Origin: Sinorhizobium meliloti
Lineage (GTDB): Bacteria > Pseudomonadota > Alphaproteobacteria > Rhizobiales > Rhizobiaceae
Reading direction: 5' to 3'
DNA length: 64,000 bases
NCBI RefSeq assembly: GCF_035610345.1
Contig: NZ_CP141214.1
Coordinates: 124,001 to 188,000 of the forward strand
The translations under genes and the position numbers were made by a program. Positions 26,947 through 35,687 of this stretch are shown in pieces. Each line of letters opens with the position of its first letter. Position 1 is the first letter of the stretch. A model generated the notes under the pieces. That model did no database searches, was not told the DNA's origin, and was given only the letters and a program-made list of their open reading frames with translations.

Positions 26947-28925
26947 CGACGCGTCGATCCTTTCTTGGCGGGGCGTCCAGTCTGGCCTTCTCTAACCTCT
27001 TCTCCCCGGCGAAAGCCGCCGATCTCAACCAGACCGGAGTAGACAACATGCATCCCGACCTGATCCTTCGCAACGGCCGCGTGACCACGCTCGACCGCAC
27101 AAATCCGAACGCAACCGCAATCGCAATCAAGGACGGTCTGTTTCTGGGAGTTGGCTCCGATAGCGAAATCATGGCACTCGCCGGATCCACCACAAAGATC
27201 GTTGATCTCAAGGGCAAGCGCGTTTTGCCGGGCCTGATCGACAACCACACCCATGTCGTCCGTGGCGGCCTGAACTATAACATGGAACTCCGCTGGGATG
27301 GCATTCGATCACTGGCCGACGCGATGGACATGCTCAAGCGCCAGGTGGCGATCACTCCGGCACCGCAATGGGTGCGCGTCGTCGGCGGGTTCACCGAGAA
27401 CCAGTTCGCCGAGAAGCGCCTGCCGACGATCGAGGAGATCAATGCGGTAGCGCCCGATACGCCGGTTTTCCTGCTGCATCTCTATGATAGGGCGCTGCTG
27501 AACGGTGCCGCGCTGCGCGCCGTGGGGTACACGCGCGACACGCCGAACCCGCCGGGCGGCGAGATCACCCGTGATGCCAACGGCAACCCCACGGGGATGC
27601 TGCTTGCTAAGCCGAACGCCGGCATCCTCTACTCGACGCTTGCCAAGGGTCCAAAGCTGCCTTTCGACTACCAGGTCAATTCCACCCGCCACTTCATGCG
27701 CGAACTCAATCGCCTCGGCGTGACGGGCGTCATCGATGCGGGCGGCGGCAACCAGAACTATCCGGATGATTACGAGGTCATCCAGAAGCTGTCCGACGAG
27801 AATCAGCTCACCGTTCGCCTCGCCTATAACCTCTTCACGCAGAAGCCGAAGCAGGAGAAAGAAGACTTCCTCAACTGGACGTCCTCGGTAAAATACAAGC
27901 AGGGCAACGACTACTTCCGCCATAACGGTGCTGGCGAGATGCTGGTCTTCTCCGCCGCCGACTTCGAAGATTTTCGCCAGCCGCGTCCGGAGATGGCTCC
28001 GGAGATGGAAGGCGAACTGGAAGAGGTCGTTCGTGTCCTGGCGGAAAACCGCTGGCCATGGCGGATGCATGCCACCTATGACGAAACCATCTCGCGCTCG
28101 CTCGACGTCTTCGAGAAGGTCAACAAGGATATTCCACTCGAGGGCCTTAACTGGTTCTTCGACCACGCCGAGACGATCTCTGATCGATCCATCGACCGAA
28201 TCGCGGCCCTTGGCGGCGGCATCGCCACGCAGCACCGCATGGCCTATCAGGGCGAATATTTCGTCGAGCATTATGGTCATGGGGTTGCCGAAGCCACGCC
28301 GCCGATCAAGCGTATGCTCGACAAGGGCGTCAACGTTTCGGCCGGCACCGATGCCACCCGCGTCGCCTCCTACAATCCGTGGGTCTCGCTCTCCTGGATG
28401 GTGACCGGCAAGACAGTCGGCGGAATGCAGCTCTACCCGCGTGCCAACTGCCTCGATCGCGAGACGGCGCTGCGCATGTGGACCGAAAAGGTCACATGGT
28501 TCTCGAACGAAGAGGGTAAGAAGGGCCGTATCGAGAAGGGCCAGTTTGCCGACCTCGTGGTGCCGGACAAGGACTTCTTCTCCTGCGCCGAGGACGAGAT
28601 TTCGTTCCTCACCTCGGAACTGACCATGGTCGGCGGCAAGATCGTCTATGGCGCGGGCGACTTCAAGACGCTCGACGAGAACGACATCCCGCCTGCGATG
28701 CCCGACTGGTCTCCCGTACGCAAGTTCGGCGGTTACGCGGCCTGGGGCGAACCGGAAGGCGCAGGCGCTCGCTCATTGCGCCGCACGGCGATCTCGACCT
28801 GCGGATGCGCCAACGATTGCGGCGTGCATGGCCATGACCATGCTGGAGCTTGGACATCCAAGCTTCCGATCGCCGACCTCAAGGGATTCTTCGGCGCTCT
28901 CGGCTGCTCCTGCTGGGCGGTCTAA
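26943..28925 (+). CDS. Tat-exported amidohydrolase (YtcJ-like) with Cys/His-rich tail
   Basis: The 660-residue product is an amidohydrolase of the YtcJ/LAF3 type. A twin-arginine signal (TTRRSFLGGASSLAFSN...AKA) predicts export to the periplasm. The metal-dependent fold shows the usual VLPGLIDNHTHVV motif, WRMHATYDETISR, GLNWFFDHAE, AGTDATRVASYNPW and FADLVVPDKDFF. The last 45 residues are unusual: a C-G-C-A-N-D-C cluster, then HGHDH, then GCSCW at the end, suggesting a metal-binding appendix. The start overlaps the xapX stop. The substrate is unknown; amides, carbamates or formamides of aromatic compounds are family candidates. Confidence 0.88.
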   Translation: MTTRRSFLGGASSLAFSNLFSPAKAADLNQTGVDNMHPDLILRNGRVTTLDRTNPNATAIAIKDGLFLGVGSDSEIMALAGSTTKIVDLKGKRVLPGLIDNHTHVVRGGLNYNMELRWDGIRSLADAMDMLKRQVAITPAPQWVRVVGGFTENQFAEKRLPTIEEINAVAPDTPVFLLHLYDRALLNGAALRAVGYTRDTPNPPGGEITRDANGNPTGMLLAKPNAGILYSTLAKGPKLPFDYQVNSTRHFMRELNRLGVTGVIDAGGGNQNYPDDYEVIQKLSDENQLTVRLAYNLFTQKPKQEKEDFLNWTSSVKYKQGNDYFRHNGAGEMLVFSAADFEDFRQPRPEMAPEMEGELEEVVRVLAENRWPWRMHATYDETISRSLDVFEKVNKDIPLEGLNWFFDHAETISDRSIDRIAALGGGIATQHRMAYQGEYFVEHYGHGVAEATPPIKRMLDKGVNVSAGTDATRVASYNPWVSLSWMVTGKTVGGMQLYPRANCLDRETALRMWTEKVTWFSNEEGKKGRIEKGQFADLVVPDKDFFSCAEDEISFLTSELTMVGGKIVYGAGDFKTLDENDIPPAMPDWSPVRKFGGYAAWGEPEGAGARSLRRTAISTCGCANDCGVHGHDHAGAWTSKLPIADLKGFFGALGCSCWAV

Positions 28926-28936
28926 ACTCAGCTTTG

Positions 28937-28965
28937 CGCTCGGCGGCCACGCCGCCGCCCGAGCG
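28937..28965 (+). terminator. GC-rich hairpin after the amidohydrolase gene
   Basis: Arms CGCTCGG (28937-28943) and CCGAGCG (28959-28965) enclose a second small GGCGGC/GCCGCC dyad. It starts 11 nt after the stop. There is no T-run, so the terminator call is moderate. Confidence 0.45.
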
Positions 28966-28971
28966 ACCCGT

Positions 28972-29023
28972 CGGATAATTTCAAAAACCGCAAGTAAATC
29001 GAAACGATTGCTGCAATTGTTGG
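28972..29023 (+). promoter_or_regulatory. Regulatory box before the doxX-MFS operon
   Basis: This AT-rich segment of about 51 bases is nearly repeated at 31167-31217. It begins CGGATAATTT and ends with the 11-bp palindrome ATTGCTGCAAT followed by TGTTG. It lies about 76 nt before the doxX start. The TGCAATT core also occurs in the LysR-dioxygenase intergenic region. It is probably an operator/promoter of the cluster regulator. Confidence 0.65.
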
Positions 29024-29098
29024 TAAGACGGTAACCAGCCAATATCGCTCCATCAAACGCAGCCGCTCGATCAGATCGGCGAACATGCAGGAGCAGAT

Positions 29099-29542
29099 AT
29101 GACCCACCAATCCCATATGTCGAATCCAGTCCGGAGCAGTCTGGCACGCATCGTCGCCTCTCCGGTCACGCGAACCGTGTCGCTGCTTGCGCTCTGCGCC
29201 GCCTACATCCAGGGTCCGCTCACCAAGATCTTCGATTTCAACGGCGCACTGGCCGAAATGGACCACTTCGGTCTCCACCCAGCCGCCTTCTTCGCAGTCG
29301 CCGTCATCGTGTTCGAACTCGCGGCTTCAGCCATGGTGGTCTCGGGCTTCCTGCGTTGGGCAGGCGCCCTGGCGCTGGCTGGCTTCACACTTCTCGCCAC
29401 CTTCATCGCTCTCCGCTTCTGGGAGATGGCTCCCGGCATGGACCGCATGATGGCGACCAACGCCTTCTTTGAACATCTTGGCCTCGCTGGCGCATTCCTC
29501 TTCGTCGCCGCATTCGACCTCACCAAGGGAGCAGGCAAATGA
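29099..29542 (+). CDS. DoxX-family membrane protein
   Basis: The 147-residue product has four predicted membrane helices and the DoxX pattern (YIQGPLTKIFDFNGALAEMDHFGLHP, then FFAVAVIVFELAASAMVVSGF). DoxX-like proteins often accompany redox or detoxification genes in rhizobia. GGAG precedes the start by 8 nt. The stop overlaps the MFS start (ATGA at 29539), so it forms an operon with that gene. Confidence 0.85.
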   Translation: MTHQSHMSNPVRSSLARIVASPVTRTVSLLALCAAYIQGPLTKIFDFNGALAEMDHFGLHPAAFFAVAVIVFELAASAMVVSGFLRWAGALALAGFTLLATFIALRFWEMAPGMDRMMATNAFFEHLGLAGAFLFVAAFDLTKGAGK

Positions 29543-31137
29543 GCGCGGCAAAAGCATCCGGCGGAACCTTCGCGCCACTCGCACAGCCTGTGTTTGCGGT
29601 TCTCTGGATCGCCACCGTCCTTGGCAATACCGGAAGCTTCATGCGCGACGTCGCAAGCTCCTGGCTGATGACGGATCTTTCGGCATCGCCGGCCGCGGTC
29701 GCCATGGTCCAGGCCGCCGGAACCCTGCCGATCTTCCTGCTCGCCATTCCTGCGGGCGTTCTCACCGACATCCTCGACCGCCGCAAGTTCCTGATCGCCG
29801 TCCAGCTCCTGCTGGCATCCGTCAGCATCTCCCTGATGGTCCTTTCGCAGATCGGCATGCTTTCGGTCAGCGCACTTATCGGCCTAACCTTTCTAGGCGG
29901 CATTGGGGCGGCGCTGATGGGCCCGACCTGGCAAGCGATCGTGCCGGAACTGGTAAAGCGGGAAGACGTGAAAAGCGCTGTCGCCCTTAACTCGCTTGGC
30001 ATCAACATCGCCCGGTCCATAGGACCGGCCGCTGGCGGTCTGCTTCTCGCCGCCTTTGGAGCAGGGATTACCTACGGGGCGGACGTTGCGAGCTACATCG
30101 TGGTCATCGCCGCTCTGCTTTGGTGGCCGCGCGCCAAGAACGCCAGCGACGCGCTTCAGGAGAACTTCTTCGGTGCCTTCCGAGCAGGACTTCGATACAC
30201 CCGTTCCAGCAGGCCGCTGCATGTGGTTCTCCTCCGTGCGACGATCTTCTTCGCCTTTGCCAGCGCGGTTTGGGCGCTCCTTCCTCTGGTTGCCCGGCAA
30301 CTGCTCGGTGGTGATGCCAGCTTCTACGGGATCCTGCTTGGCGCGGTCGGCGCTGGTGCAATCGGGGGAGCACTCGTGATGCCAAAGCTGCGTCAACGCC
30401 TGAACTCCGACGGCCTGCTTCTCGGCGCCGCCATCATCACCGCGGTCGCCATGGTTGTGCTTGCACTTGCACCGCCGAAGATCGTCGCCATCACTGTCCT
30501 CCTCTTCCTCGGCGCCGCCTGGATTACCGCCCTGACAACGCTGAACGGCACAGCGCAGTCGGTGCTGCCAAACTGGGTTCGCGGTCGCGGACTCGCCGTC
30601 TACCTGACCGTCTTCAACGGCGCGATGACTGCGGGCAGCCTCGGCTGGGGTGCAATCGGCGAGGCCGTCGGCATCCAGTCTACCCTGCTCATTGGCGCGG
30701 CAGGTCTGCTTGTCGCAGGGTTCGTCATGCACCGCATCAAACTCCCGGCGGGCGAAGCCGACCTGGTGCCGTCGAACCACTGGCCCGAGCCGCTTGCCGC
30801 CGAACCGGTCGCCCAGGACCGCGGCCCGGTTCTGATCCTGATCGAATACCAGGTGGAGAAGCATCACCGTAGTGCCTTTCTGCACGCGGTCGACCAGCTC
30901 TCCCAGGAACGTCGCCGCGATGGGGCCTATGGCTGGGGCGTCACCGAAGACTCAGCCGACCCTGAGAAGATCGTCGAATGGTTCATGGTCGAGTCCTGGG
31001 CCGAGCATCTTCGTCAGCACAAGCGGGTATCGAACGCCGACGCCGACCTGCAAGGCAAGGTTCTCGCCTTCCATGCCGGAGCAGAAAAGCCTGTCGTTCG
31101 CCACTTCCTGACAATCAACCGACCGGGCACTGCCTGA
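29539..31137 (+). CDS. MFS exporter with C-terminal soluble domain (EntS/MFS_3 type)
   Basis: The 532-residue product has 12 membrane segments of the enterobactin-exporter-like MFS_3 group: WIATVLGNTGSFMRDVASSW at the start, PAGVLTDILDRRKFL as the signature loop and GPTWQAIVPELVKRED after helix 4. The last 110 residues (from VLILIEYQVEKHHRSAF) are a soluble ferredoxin-fold, antibiotic-monooxygenase-like tail that is usual in this subgroup. Export of a toxic substrate or product of the neighbouring enzymes is the likely role. It is translationally coupled to doxX. Confidence 0.88.
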   Translation: MSAAKASGGTFAPLAQPVFAVLWIATVLGNTGSFMRDVASSWLMTDLSASPAAVAMVQAAGTLPIFLLAIPAGVLTDILDRRKFLIAVQLLLASVSISLMVLSQIGMLSVSALIGLTFLGGIGAALMGPTWQAIVPELVKREDVKSAVALNSLGINIARSIGPAAGGLLLAAFGAGITYGADVASYIVVIAALLWWPRAKNASDALQENFFGAFRAGLRYTRSSRPLHVVLLRATIFFAFASAVWALLPLVARQLLGGDASFYGILLGAVGAGAIGGALVMPKLRQRLNSDGLLLGAAIITAVAMVVLALAPPKIVAITVLLFLGAAWITALTTLNGTAQSVLPNWVRGRGLAVYLTVFNGAMTAGSLGWGAIGEAVGIQSTLLIGAAGLLVAGFVMHRIKLPAGEADLVPSNHWPEPLAAEPVAQDRGPVLILIEYQVEKHHRSAFLHAVDQLSQERRRDGAYGWGVTEDSADPEKIVEWFMVESWAEHLRQHKRVSNADADLQGKVLAFHAGAEKPVVRHFLTINRPGTA

Positions 31138-31166
31138 CGGGGTAACAGCGGGGTGACCTCCGCCTT

Positions 31167-31217
31167 CGGATAATTTCCAAAATCGCAATAAACTCGAAAC
31201 TATTGCTGCAATTGTTG
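31167..31217 (+). promoter_or_regulatory. Second copy of the cluster box, before the hydrolase gene
   Basis: About 44 of 51 bases match the element at 28972, including CGGATAATTT, the central TCGAAAC and the palindrome ATTGCTGCAAT plus TGTTG. It lies about 95 nt before the alpha/beta hydrolase ATG. Confidence 0.65.
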
Positions 31218-31311
31218 ATCGGGCGACTTCCGCTAGATTGAAAGCGTCAGACAACGGCAGCTCACCGAACGCTCAACGCGTGCTGCATTATAAAACAAAG
31301 GAGCTACTACA

Positions 31312-32148
31312 ATGGCATACATCACGACTAACGACGGCGTCGAAATCTTCTACAAGGACTGGGGTCCGAAGGACGCGCAGCCGATCGTCTTCCACCACGG
31401 CTGGCCGCTGTCCTCGGACGACTGGGACGCGCAGATGCTGTTCTTCCTCCGCCACGGCTATCGGGTCGTCGCCCATGACCGCCGCGGCCACGGCCGTTCC
31501 GCCCAGATCTCTGAGGGGCACGACATGGACCATTATGCCGCCGACGCCTTTGCGGTCGCCGAAGCTCTTGATCTCAAGAACGCCGTCCATATCGGCCACT
31601 CCACCGGCGGCGGCGAAGTTGCCCGTTATGTTGCCAAACACGGGGAGCCTGCAGGCCGCGTTGCTAAGGCCGTTTTGGTTTCCGCCGTTCCGCCGCTGAT
31701 GCTGAAGACCGAAAGCAATCCGGAAGGCCTGCCGATGGAAGTCTTCGACGGTTTCCGCTCGGCACTCACCGCCAACCGCGCGCAGTTCTTCCGCGACGTT
31801 CCCGCTGGCCCATTCTACGGCTTCAATCGCGACGGCGCGACCATTCAGGAAGGCGTAATCCAGAATTGGTGGCGGCAGGGCATGATGGGCAGCGCCAAGG
31901 CTCATTACGACGGCATCAAGGCCTTCTCCGAGACCGATCAGACGGAAGACCTCAAGGCAATCAGTGTGCCGACACTCGTGCTGCATGGCGAAGACGACCA
32001 GATTGTGCCGATCGCCGATTCGGCACTCAAGTCGATCCAGCTTCTGAAGAATGGTACGCTCAAGACCTATCCCGGCTTCTCGCACGGCATGCTTACCGTC
32101 AATGCCGATGTTCTCAACGCCGACCTGCTGGCCTTCGTCCAGGCTTGA
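31312..32148 (+). CDS. Alpha/beta hydrolase, non-heme chloroperoxidase/arylesterase type
   Basis: The 278-residue product starts MAYITTNDGVEIFYKDWGP, the usual opening of cofactor-free haloperoxidase/arylesterase hydrolases. The nucleophile elbow is HIGHSTGGGEVARY (Ser), the Asp is in LVLHGEDDQIVPI and the His in GFSHGMLTV. These enzymes hydrolyse aryl esters and lactones and can show perhydrolase activity. It has its own upstream box copied from the doxX promoter. CAAAGGAG precedes the start. Confidence 0.92.
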   Translation: MAYITTNDGVEIFYKDWGPKDAQPIVFHHGWPLSSDDWDAQMLFFLRHGYRVVAHDRRGHGRSAQISEGHDMDHYAADAFAVAEALDLKNAVHIGHSTGGGEVARYVAKHGEPAGRVAKAVLVSAVPPLMLKTESNPEGLPMEVFDGFRSALTANRAQFFRDVPAGPFYGFNRDGATIQEGVIQNWWRQGMMGSAKAHYDGIKAFSETDQTEDLKAISVPTLVLHGEDDQIVPIADSALKSIQLLKNGTLKTYPGFSHGMLTVNADVLNADLLAFVQA

Positions 32149-32240
32149 TCAGAGCCTGCGGCGGGAGCGGCCTCTAGCACATCCGCCGCCTCGAACAGCC
32201 CGAGAAAGACCTAATCACGACCCTCTCCAAGGAGACGACT

Positions 32241-32699
32241 ATGCCCACCAACAAATCCGCAAAGAAGATCGCCAACCACGGCGTTGTCTGGGAGCAGGCC
32301 TTCGGTTACGTCCAGGCCGTGCAGGTCAAGGACACCATCTACATCTCCGGGCAGTTGAGCCACGGTGATGACGGCAAGCTCGTTGCTCCAGCGGAGCTCG
32401 ATGATAACGGTCGTCCCTCCGACTTCTCGCAGATGGAAGCGCAAATTCGTCAGACTTACGTCAATACCAAGAAGCTGCTTGCGGAGTTTGGCGCCACTCT
32501 CGACGATGTCGTTGAAGAGACGCTTTACGTCCTGGATGTTCCGAGCGCTTTTGAAGCCGGATCAAAGATCCGCAAGGAGATGTACGGAACGGACATACCC
32601 CAGTGCGCCAGCAATCTGATCGGCGTCACTGCATTGGCGTTTCCGGAACAGATCGTTGAGATCACATTCCGAGCCGTTATCGATCGTCCCGCTGACTGA
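32241..32699 (+). CDS. RidA/YjgF/UK114-family protein
   Basis: The 152-residue product is a Rid-family protein: VVWEQAFGYVQAVQVKDTIYISGQLSHGDDG, then TYVNTKKLLAEFGATLDDVVEETLYV, then PEQIVEITFRAVI at the end. Rid proteins hydrolyse reactive enamines/imines or act in aromatic catabolism (for example the 2-aminomuconate deaminase group). CAAGGAG precedes the ATG at 32241. It is probably in the same transcript as the hydrolase 90 nt upstream. Confidence 0.88.
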   Translation: MPTNKSAKKIANHGVVWEQAFGYVQAVQVKDTIYISGQLSHGDDGKLVAPAELDDNGRPSDFSQMEAQIRQTYVNTKKLLAEFGATLDDVVEETLYVLDVPSAFEAGSKIRKEMYGTDIPQCASNLIGVTALAFPEQIVEITFRAVIDRPAD

Positions 32700-32765
32700 C
32701 TGCTCAAAGTCCACGTCATTAACCGCCGGACACGACCGAGCTTCGGCGGCCATCTCCTCAGAACG

Positions 32766-33575
32766 GTGACCAAGATGGAAAGAAGACCTGCCAACAAGAC
32801 ACGTGCCCCAATTGCTCTGCAATTGACGCCTGATCTTGTTGCCAGAACGCTCAAGGTTGTCGAAGATGAAGGCCCGGAGCCCAATTGGACGCCGATTTCA
32901 TCTCAGCAACTCGAAGAGCTCATGAAGCGGGTAGAGGAGGAGGTCGCGGACGAGGATATATGGGTATTCGCCTACGGATCCCTGATGTGGAATCCTGGTT
33001 TTGAGCCTTCTGCACGCGAAGCTGCCGTCGTCCATGGATGGCACAGGGCGTTCTCGCTTCGGATTGAACGCCTTAGGGCGACCACTGATGCGCCCGGCCT
33101 CATGCTAGCACTTAGACCTGGAGGAAGCTGCTCTGGTGTCGCTTTGAAGATGTCCCGAAGCCAAAGGCAACAGGACATTCGCCGCCTTCTCGCACGAGAG
33201 ATCCGCTATGCGGAGGTCTGCGAGATGATCCGCTGGGTGTCTGCTCGGACTCCTTCGGGCCCCCGGCGTGCGCTCACCTTCTGGGCAAGTCCAAAAACCT
33301 CGCTGTTGACCGAGAAGATTGCGCTTGACGAAGCCGCTGGGCTCATTGCCCAGGCATGCGGACCGGCGGGATCCTGCGCAGAATATCTGTACCGCGCCGT
33401 TTCCTACCTCGCAGACAGGCGCGTCTACGATCGCAACTTATGGCGGCTTCAGGCGCTGGTGGCAGCAAAGATTGAGAATTTCAACGGGGGACAGCTTTCT
33501 CCTCTTTCGGATCTGGATCGAGCGGTATCGCTCGCACTTGGCTCTGGTTTCAAGGCCGCAATAGGCGGACGTTAA
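32766..33575 (+). CDS. Gamma-glutamylcyclotransferase, ChaC-like
   Basis: The 269-residue product carries the ChaC signature WVFAYGSLMWNPGF at about residue 60, then VVHGWHRAFSLRIERLRAT and GSCSGVALKM, and REIRYAEVCEMIRWV around the expected catalytic region. ChaC enzymes split glutathione or gamma-glutamyl peptides to 5-oxoproline. An N-terminal extension of about 55 residues contains ALQLTPDLVARTLKVVEDEGP, as in rhizobial members. The start is GTG at 32766 or ATG at 32775. Its place at the end of the detoxification cluster suggests turnover of glutathione adducts, which is inference. Confidence 0.87.
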   Translation: MTKMERRPANKTRAPIALQLTPDLVARTLKVVEDEGPEPNWTPISSQQLEELMKRVEEEVADEDIWVFAYGSLMWNPGFEPSAREAAVVHGWHRAFSLRIERLRATTDAPGLMLALRPGGSCSGVALKMSRSQRQQDIRRLLAREIRYAEVCEMIRWVSARTPSGPRRALTFWASPKTSLLTEKIALDEAAGLIAQACGPAGSCAEYLYRAVSYLADRRVYDRNLWRLQALVAAKIENFNGGQLSPLSDLDRAVSLALGSGFKAAIGGR

Positions 33576-34126
33576 CGCGCTGCCCACAACCCAATGTCCT
33601 CTTTCAGAAGTGCCACTACTTGCATCGATGATGGATATCGAGAGCATAACTGCCGCCGGTATAATGGCGGCGTAATCACCTCAGGAGGTCCAAGAACGGA
33701 AATAATTGCCGCTCGCCCGTCCTGTTGACTGATGCCCAAAGCCAGGGCACAAGGGTGGCATCTACGGTCGCTCGCGACGGGTAAAGACAAGGGAAACAAA
33801 GACGAATTCGCTAAGTCGTTGCAATCATGTGAGAATCCAAGGTCACAAGGCAAGCCGTTTGTGGACGCATTCCCTCAGTTCCGTAGCCGCATTTCCCCAG
33901 TAGAAAAAGCGATGTCTTCGCAGCTACTTGCGTGATCTGACCGCGACAATCCTACGGGGTTCCGGCGGATACTGCAGTATCCTCACGAGGTGGCTGGGGA
34001 CCCGTGGGCAATGACCGCAACGGGCCGGTGGCGGTCTGTCCGCTCTTGGTTCCCGCTTCTCGAAAGCAGACATCGGCGTGCGGTGCGTCGACGGCTCATT
34101 TGTGACGGCAAGCGGTGACCAAATAG
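33576..34126. other. Gap without a confident gene
   Basis: The minus-strand frame 33572-33853 (93 residues, ending QVVALLKEDIGLWAAR) and the plus-strand frame 33732-33935 overlap each other. Neither has a known family or a clear ribosome site, and the first may be debris of a regulator. No repeat or hairpin stood out. Confidence 0.35.
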
Positions 34127-34600
34127 TCAGAGCCAGCGGCGAACCTCGGCCTTGTAGCGGCGGTAGTCGTCGCCGAACTTCGCTTCGAGATAGCGCTCCT
34201 CGCGGGCAATCACCTGCGTCTGGATCGCGATCAGCACCAACGGGAGCAATGCGAAGGCGATCGGCCCGTCGAAGCCGATCGCAAGACCGGCATAGATAAG
34301 CGCCATGCCGAGATACATCGGATTGCGGGTCCACCGATAAGGACCGGTTGTTGCGATGAGGGTCGTTGGCTGCGACGGCGGAACGTTGGTGCCCAGCCGC
34401 CGGAACAGCCCCGCCGCCGCAAGCATCATCGCCGCGCCGGCAACGAACAGAAGCGCGCCCGTCGCGACAAGCAACCGCCAGTCGATGCCGAACGAGCGCA
34501 GGGTGACGAACCGCTCCGCCGCCAGCCCCAACAGCAGCGCTCCCAGATAGACGAAGGGCGGAGGGAAGCGCACACCCGCGCTGTCCGGTTCGACGGCCAT
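34127..34600 (-). CDS. Isoprenylcysteine carboxyl methyltransferase-family membrane protein
   Basis: The protein of about 157 residues has four hydrophobic helices and the ICMT/PEMT-like signature TTGPYRWTRNPMYLGMALIY. The C-terminal box EERYLEAKFGDDYRRYKAEVRRWL follows; it binds S-adenosylmethionine in characterised relatives. The substrate in bacteria is generally unknown. ATG at 34600 is placed 6 nt after GGAG; two in-frame alternatives lie at 34606 and 34612. The gene is 21 nt after the flavoprotein gene and should be in one operon with it. Confidence 0.88.
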   Translation of the reverse strand: MAVEPDSAGVRFPPPFVYLGALLLGLAAERFVTLRSFGIDWRLLVATGALLFVAGAAMMLAAAGLFRRLGTNVPPSQPTTLIATTGPYRWTRNPMYLGMALIYAGLAIGFDGPIAFALLPLVLIAIQTQVIAREERYLEAKFGDDYRRYKAEVRRWL

Positions 34601-34621
34601 ACTCATCTCCAATCTGTGATC

Positions 34622-35515
34622 TCAAACCAGCATCGACTGCTGGGCGGAGATACCCGCCGTCGCGCCCTGCGATATTGCCGTGGTGACCGAGGCCATGGCT
34701 GGGTTTGCAAGATCGCCGGCGGCATAAATGCCGGGTATGCTGGTTTCGCGACGCTCGTCGACCTTGAGGGCGATGCCAAAGGGTGTATCGACCGTGGCGA
34801 GGCCCAGTGATTCATACAGGCTTGCGGACGGTTTGTTGCGCGGATGCGCGAACAAGATATCGACTGCGACATCGGGGGCGGTATCGAGCTTGACGGTGGC
34901 ACTATGGCCCCTGTGACGGGCGATTTCGGTGATCCGGCCATCAACGACAGGTATGTGGCGGCTCGCCAGATCGGCCCGGATATCGGGTGCAATGTCGTGA
35001 CCATCTGCGAAGACCGTCAACGTGTCGGTCCAATCCTGGTACAGCCTGACATAATTATGCGACGGCGGGCCGGACCAGACAAGGCCCCAATGCTGAGTGG
35101 CGACTTCAAAGCCATCGCAATAGGGGCAGGGCACGATGGATGTGCCCCAGCTTTCGGCAAAGCCTGGAACAGCAGGCATCTGGTCGACGACGCCATAGCT
35201 CAGGATCAGGCGGCGCGCCCCATGGCTTTCGCCATCGCCAGTAAGGACGGAGAAATTGTCGATGGTGCCGGAGACGCTGTCGGCCCGGGCATTGACCAGC
35301 CTGATCGTGGGATAACGCGTCAGCTGCTGCCGCGCCTCGGCCAGGATGTCCAGCGGTGGCTTGTGATCGTGGCCGAGCAGACCATGCGAGTGGCTGGCGA
35401 AGCGGTTGCGCGGCAGGCCGGTATCGAGAACGGTGACCTTGCGGCGGGCACGGCCGAGCTGCAGGGCGGCGGCGAGGCCGGCAAAGCTGCCGCCGATGAT
35501 GATGACGTTATCCAT
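34622..35515 (-). CDS. Thioredoxin-reductase-like FAD/NAD(P) oxidoreductase
   Basis: The 297-residue product has the FAD motif VIIIGGSFAGLAAALQLGRA, the redox-active CPYC pair in SIVPCPYCDGFEVA and the C-terminal FAD motif IPGIYAAGDLANPAMASV. The second, NADPH-binding site is altered: LVWSGPPSHNYVRLY replaces the usual GxGxxA, so it may not use NADPH in the normal way. The length and layout match the small thioredoxin-reductase-like flavoproteins linked to TetR regulators. ATG at 35515. It is divergent from tetR at 35688. Confidence 0.88.
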   Translation of the reverse strand: MDNVIIIGGSFAGLAAALQLGRARRKVTVLDTGLPRNRFASHSHGLLGHDHKPPLDILAEARQQLTRYPTIRLVNARADSVSGTIDNFSVLTGDGESHGARRLILSYGVVDQMPAVPGFAESWGTSIVPCPYCDGFEVATQHWGLVWSGPPSHNYVRLYQDWTDTLTVFADGHDIAPDIRADLASRHIPVVDGRITEIARHRGHSATVKLDTAPDVAVDILFAHPRNKPSASLYESLGLATVDTPFGIALKVDERRETSIPGIYAAGDLANPAMASVTTAISQGATAGISAQQSMLV

Positions 35516-35630
35516 AGTGATGCGCTCCGTTTGACGGGTGGAGGGGCTGGGCTGTCCTTGGCGCGAAAGCGGCCGCAGGAAACTTATTTTGGAGGACAGG
35601 GCAAATCCAACCTTTGGCTTGCTTATTTCG

Positions 35631-35667
35631 GATACTATATGGTATCGTAATTCATGAATAACGATAC
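35631..35667. promoter_or_regulatory. TetR operator region, palindromes
   Basis: Two interlocking dyads occupy the divergent intergenic region. GATAC-TATATG-GTATC lies at 35631-35646. GTATCGT (35642-35648) pairs with ACGATAC (35661-35667) across 12 nt. The position, between the flavoprotein and tetR starts, and the AT-rich content fit an operator overlapping both promoters. Confidence 0.72.
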
Positions 35668-35687
35668 TGTCAAGGACTGGAATTGTC

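Noticed and set aside
27309..28280. 323-residue minus-strand ORF opposite the amidohydrolase
   Set aside because: It is antisense to a clearly coding gene and has shadow-type composition.
33572..33853. Possible LysR C-terminal remnant on the minus strand
   Set aside because: The end LLKEDIGLWAAR is suggestive of nothing specific; no HTH or effector motif is present.
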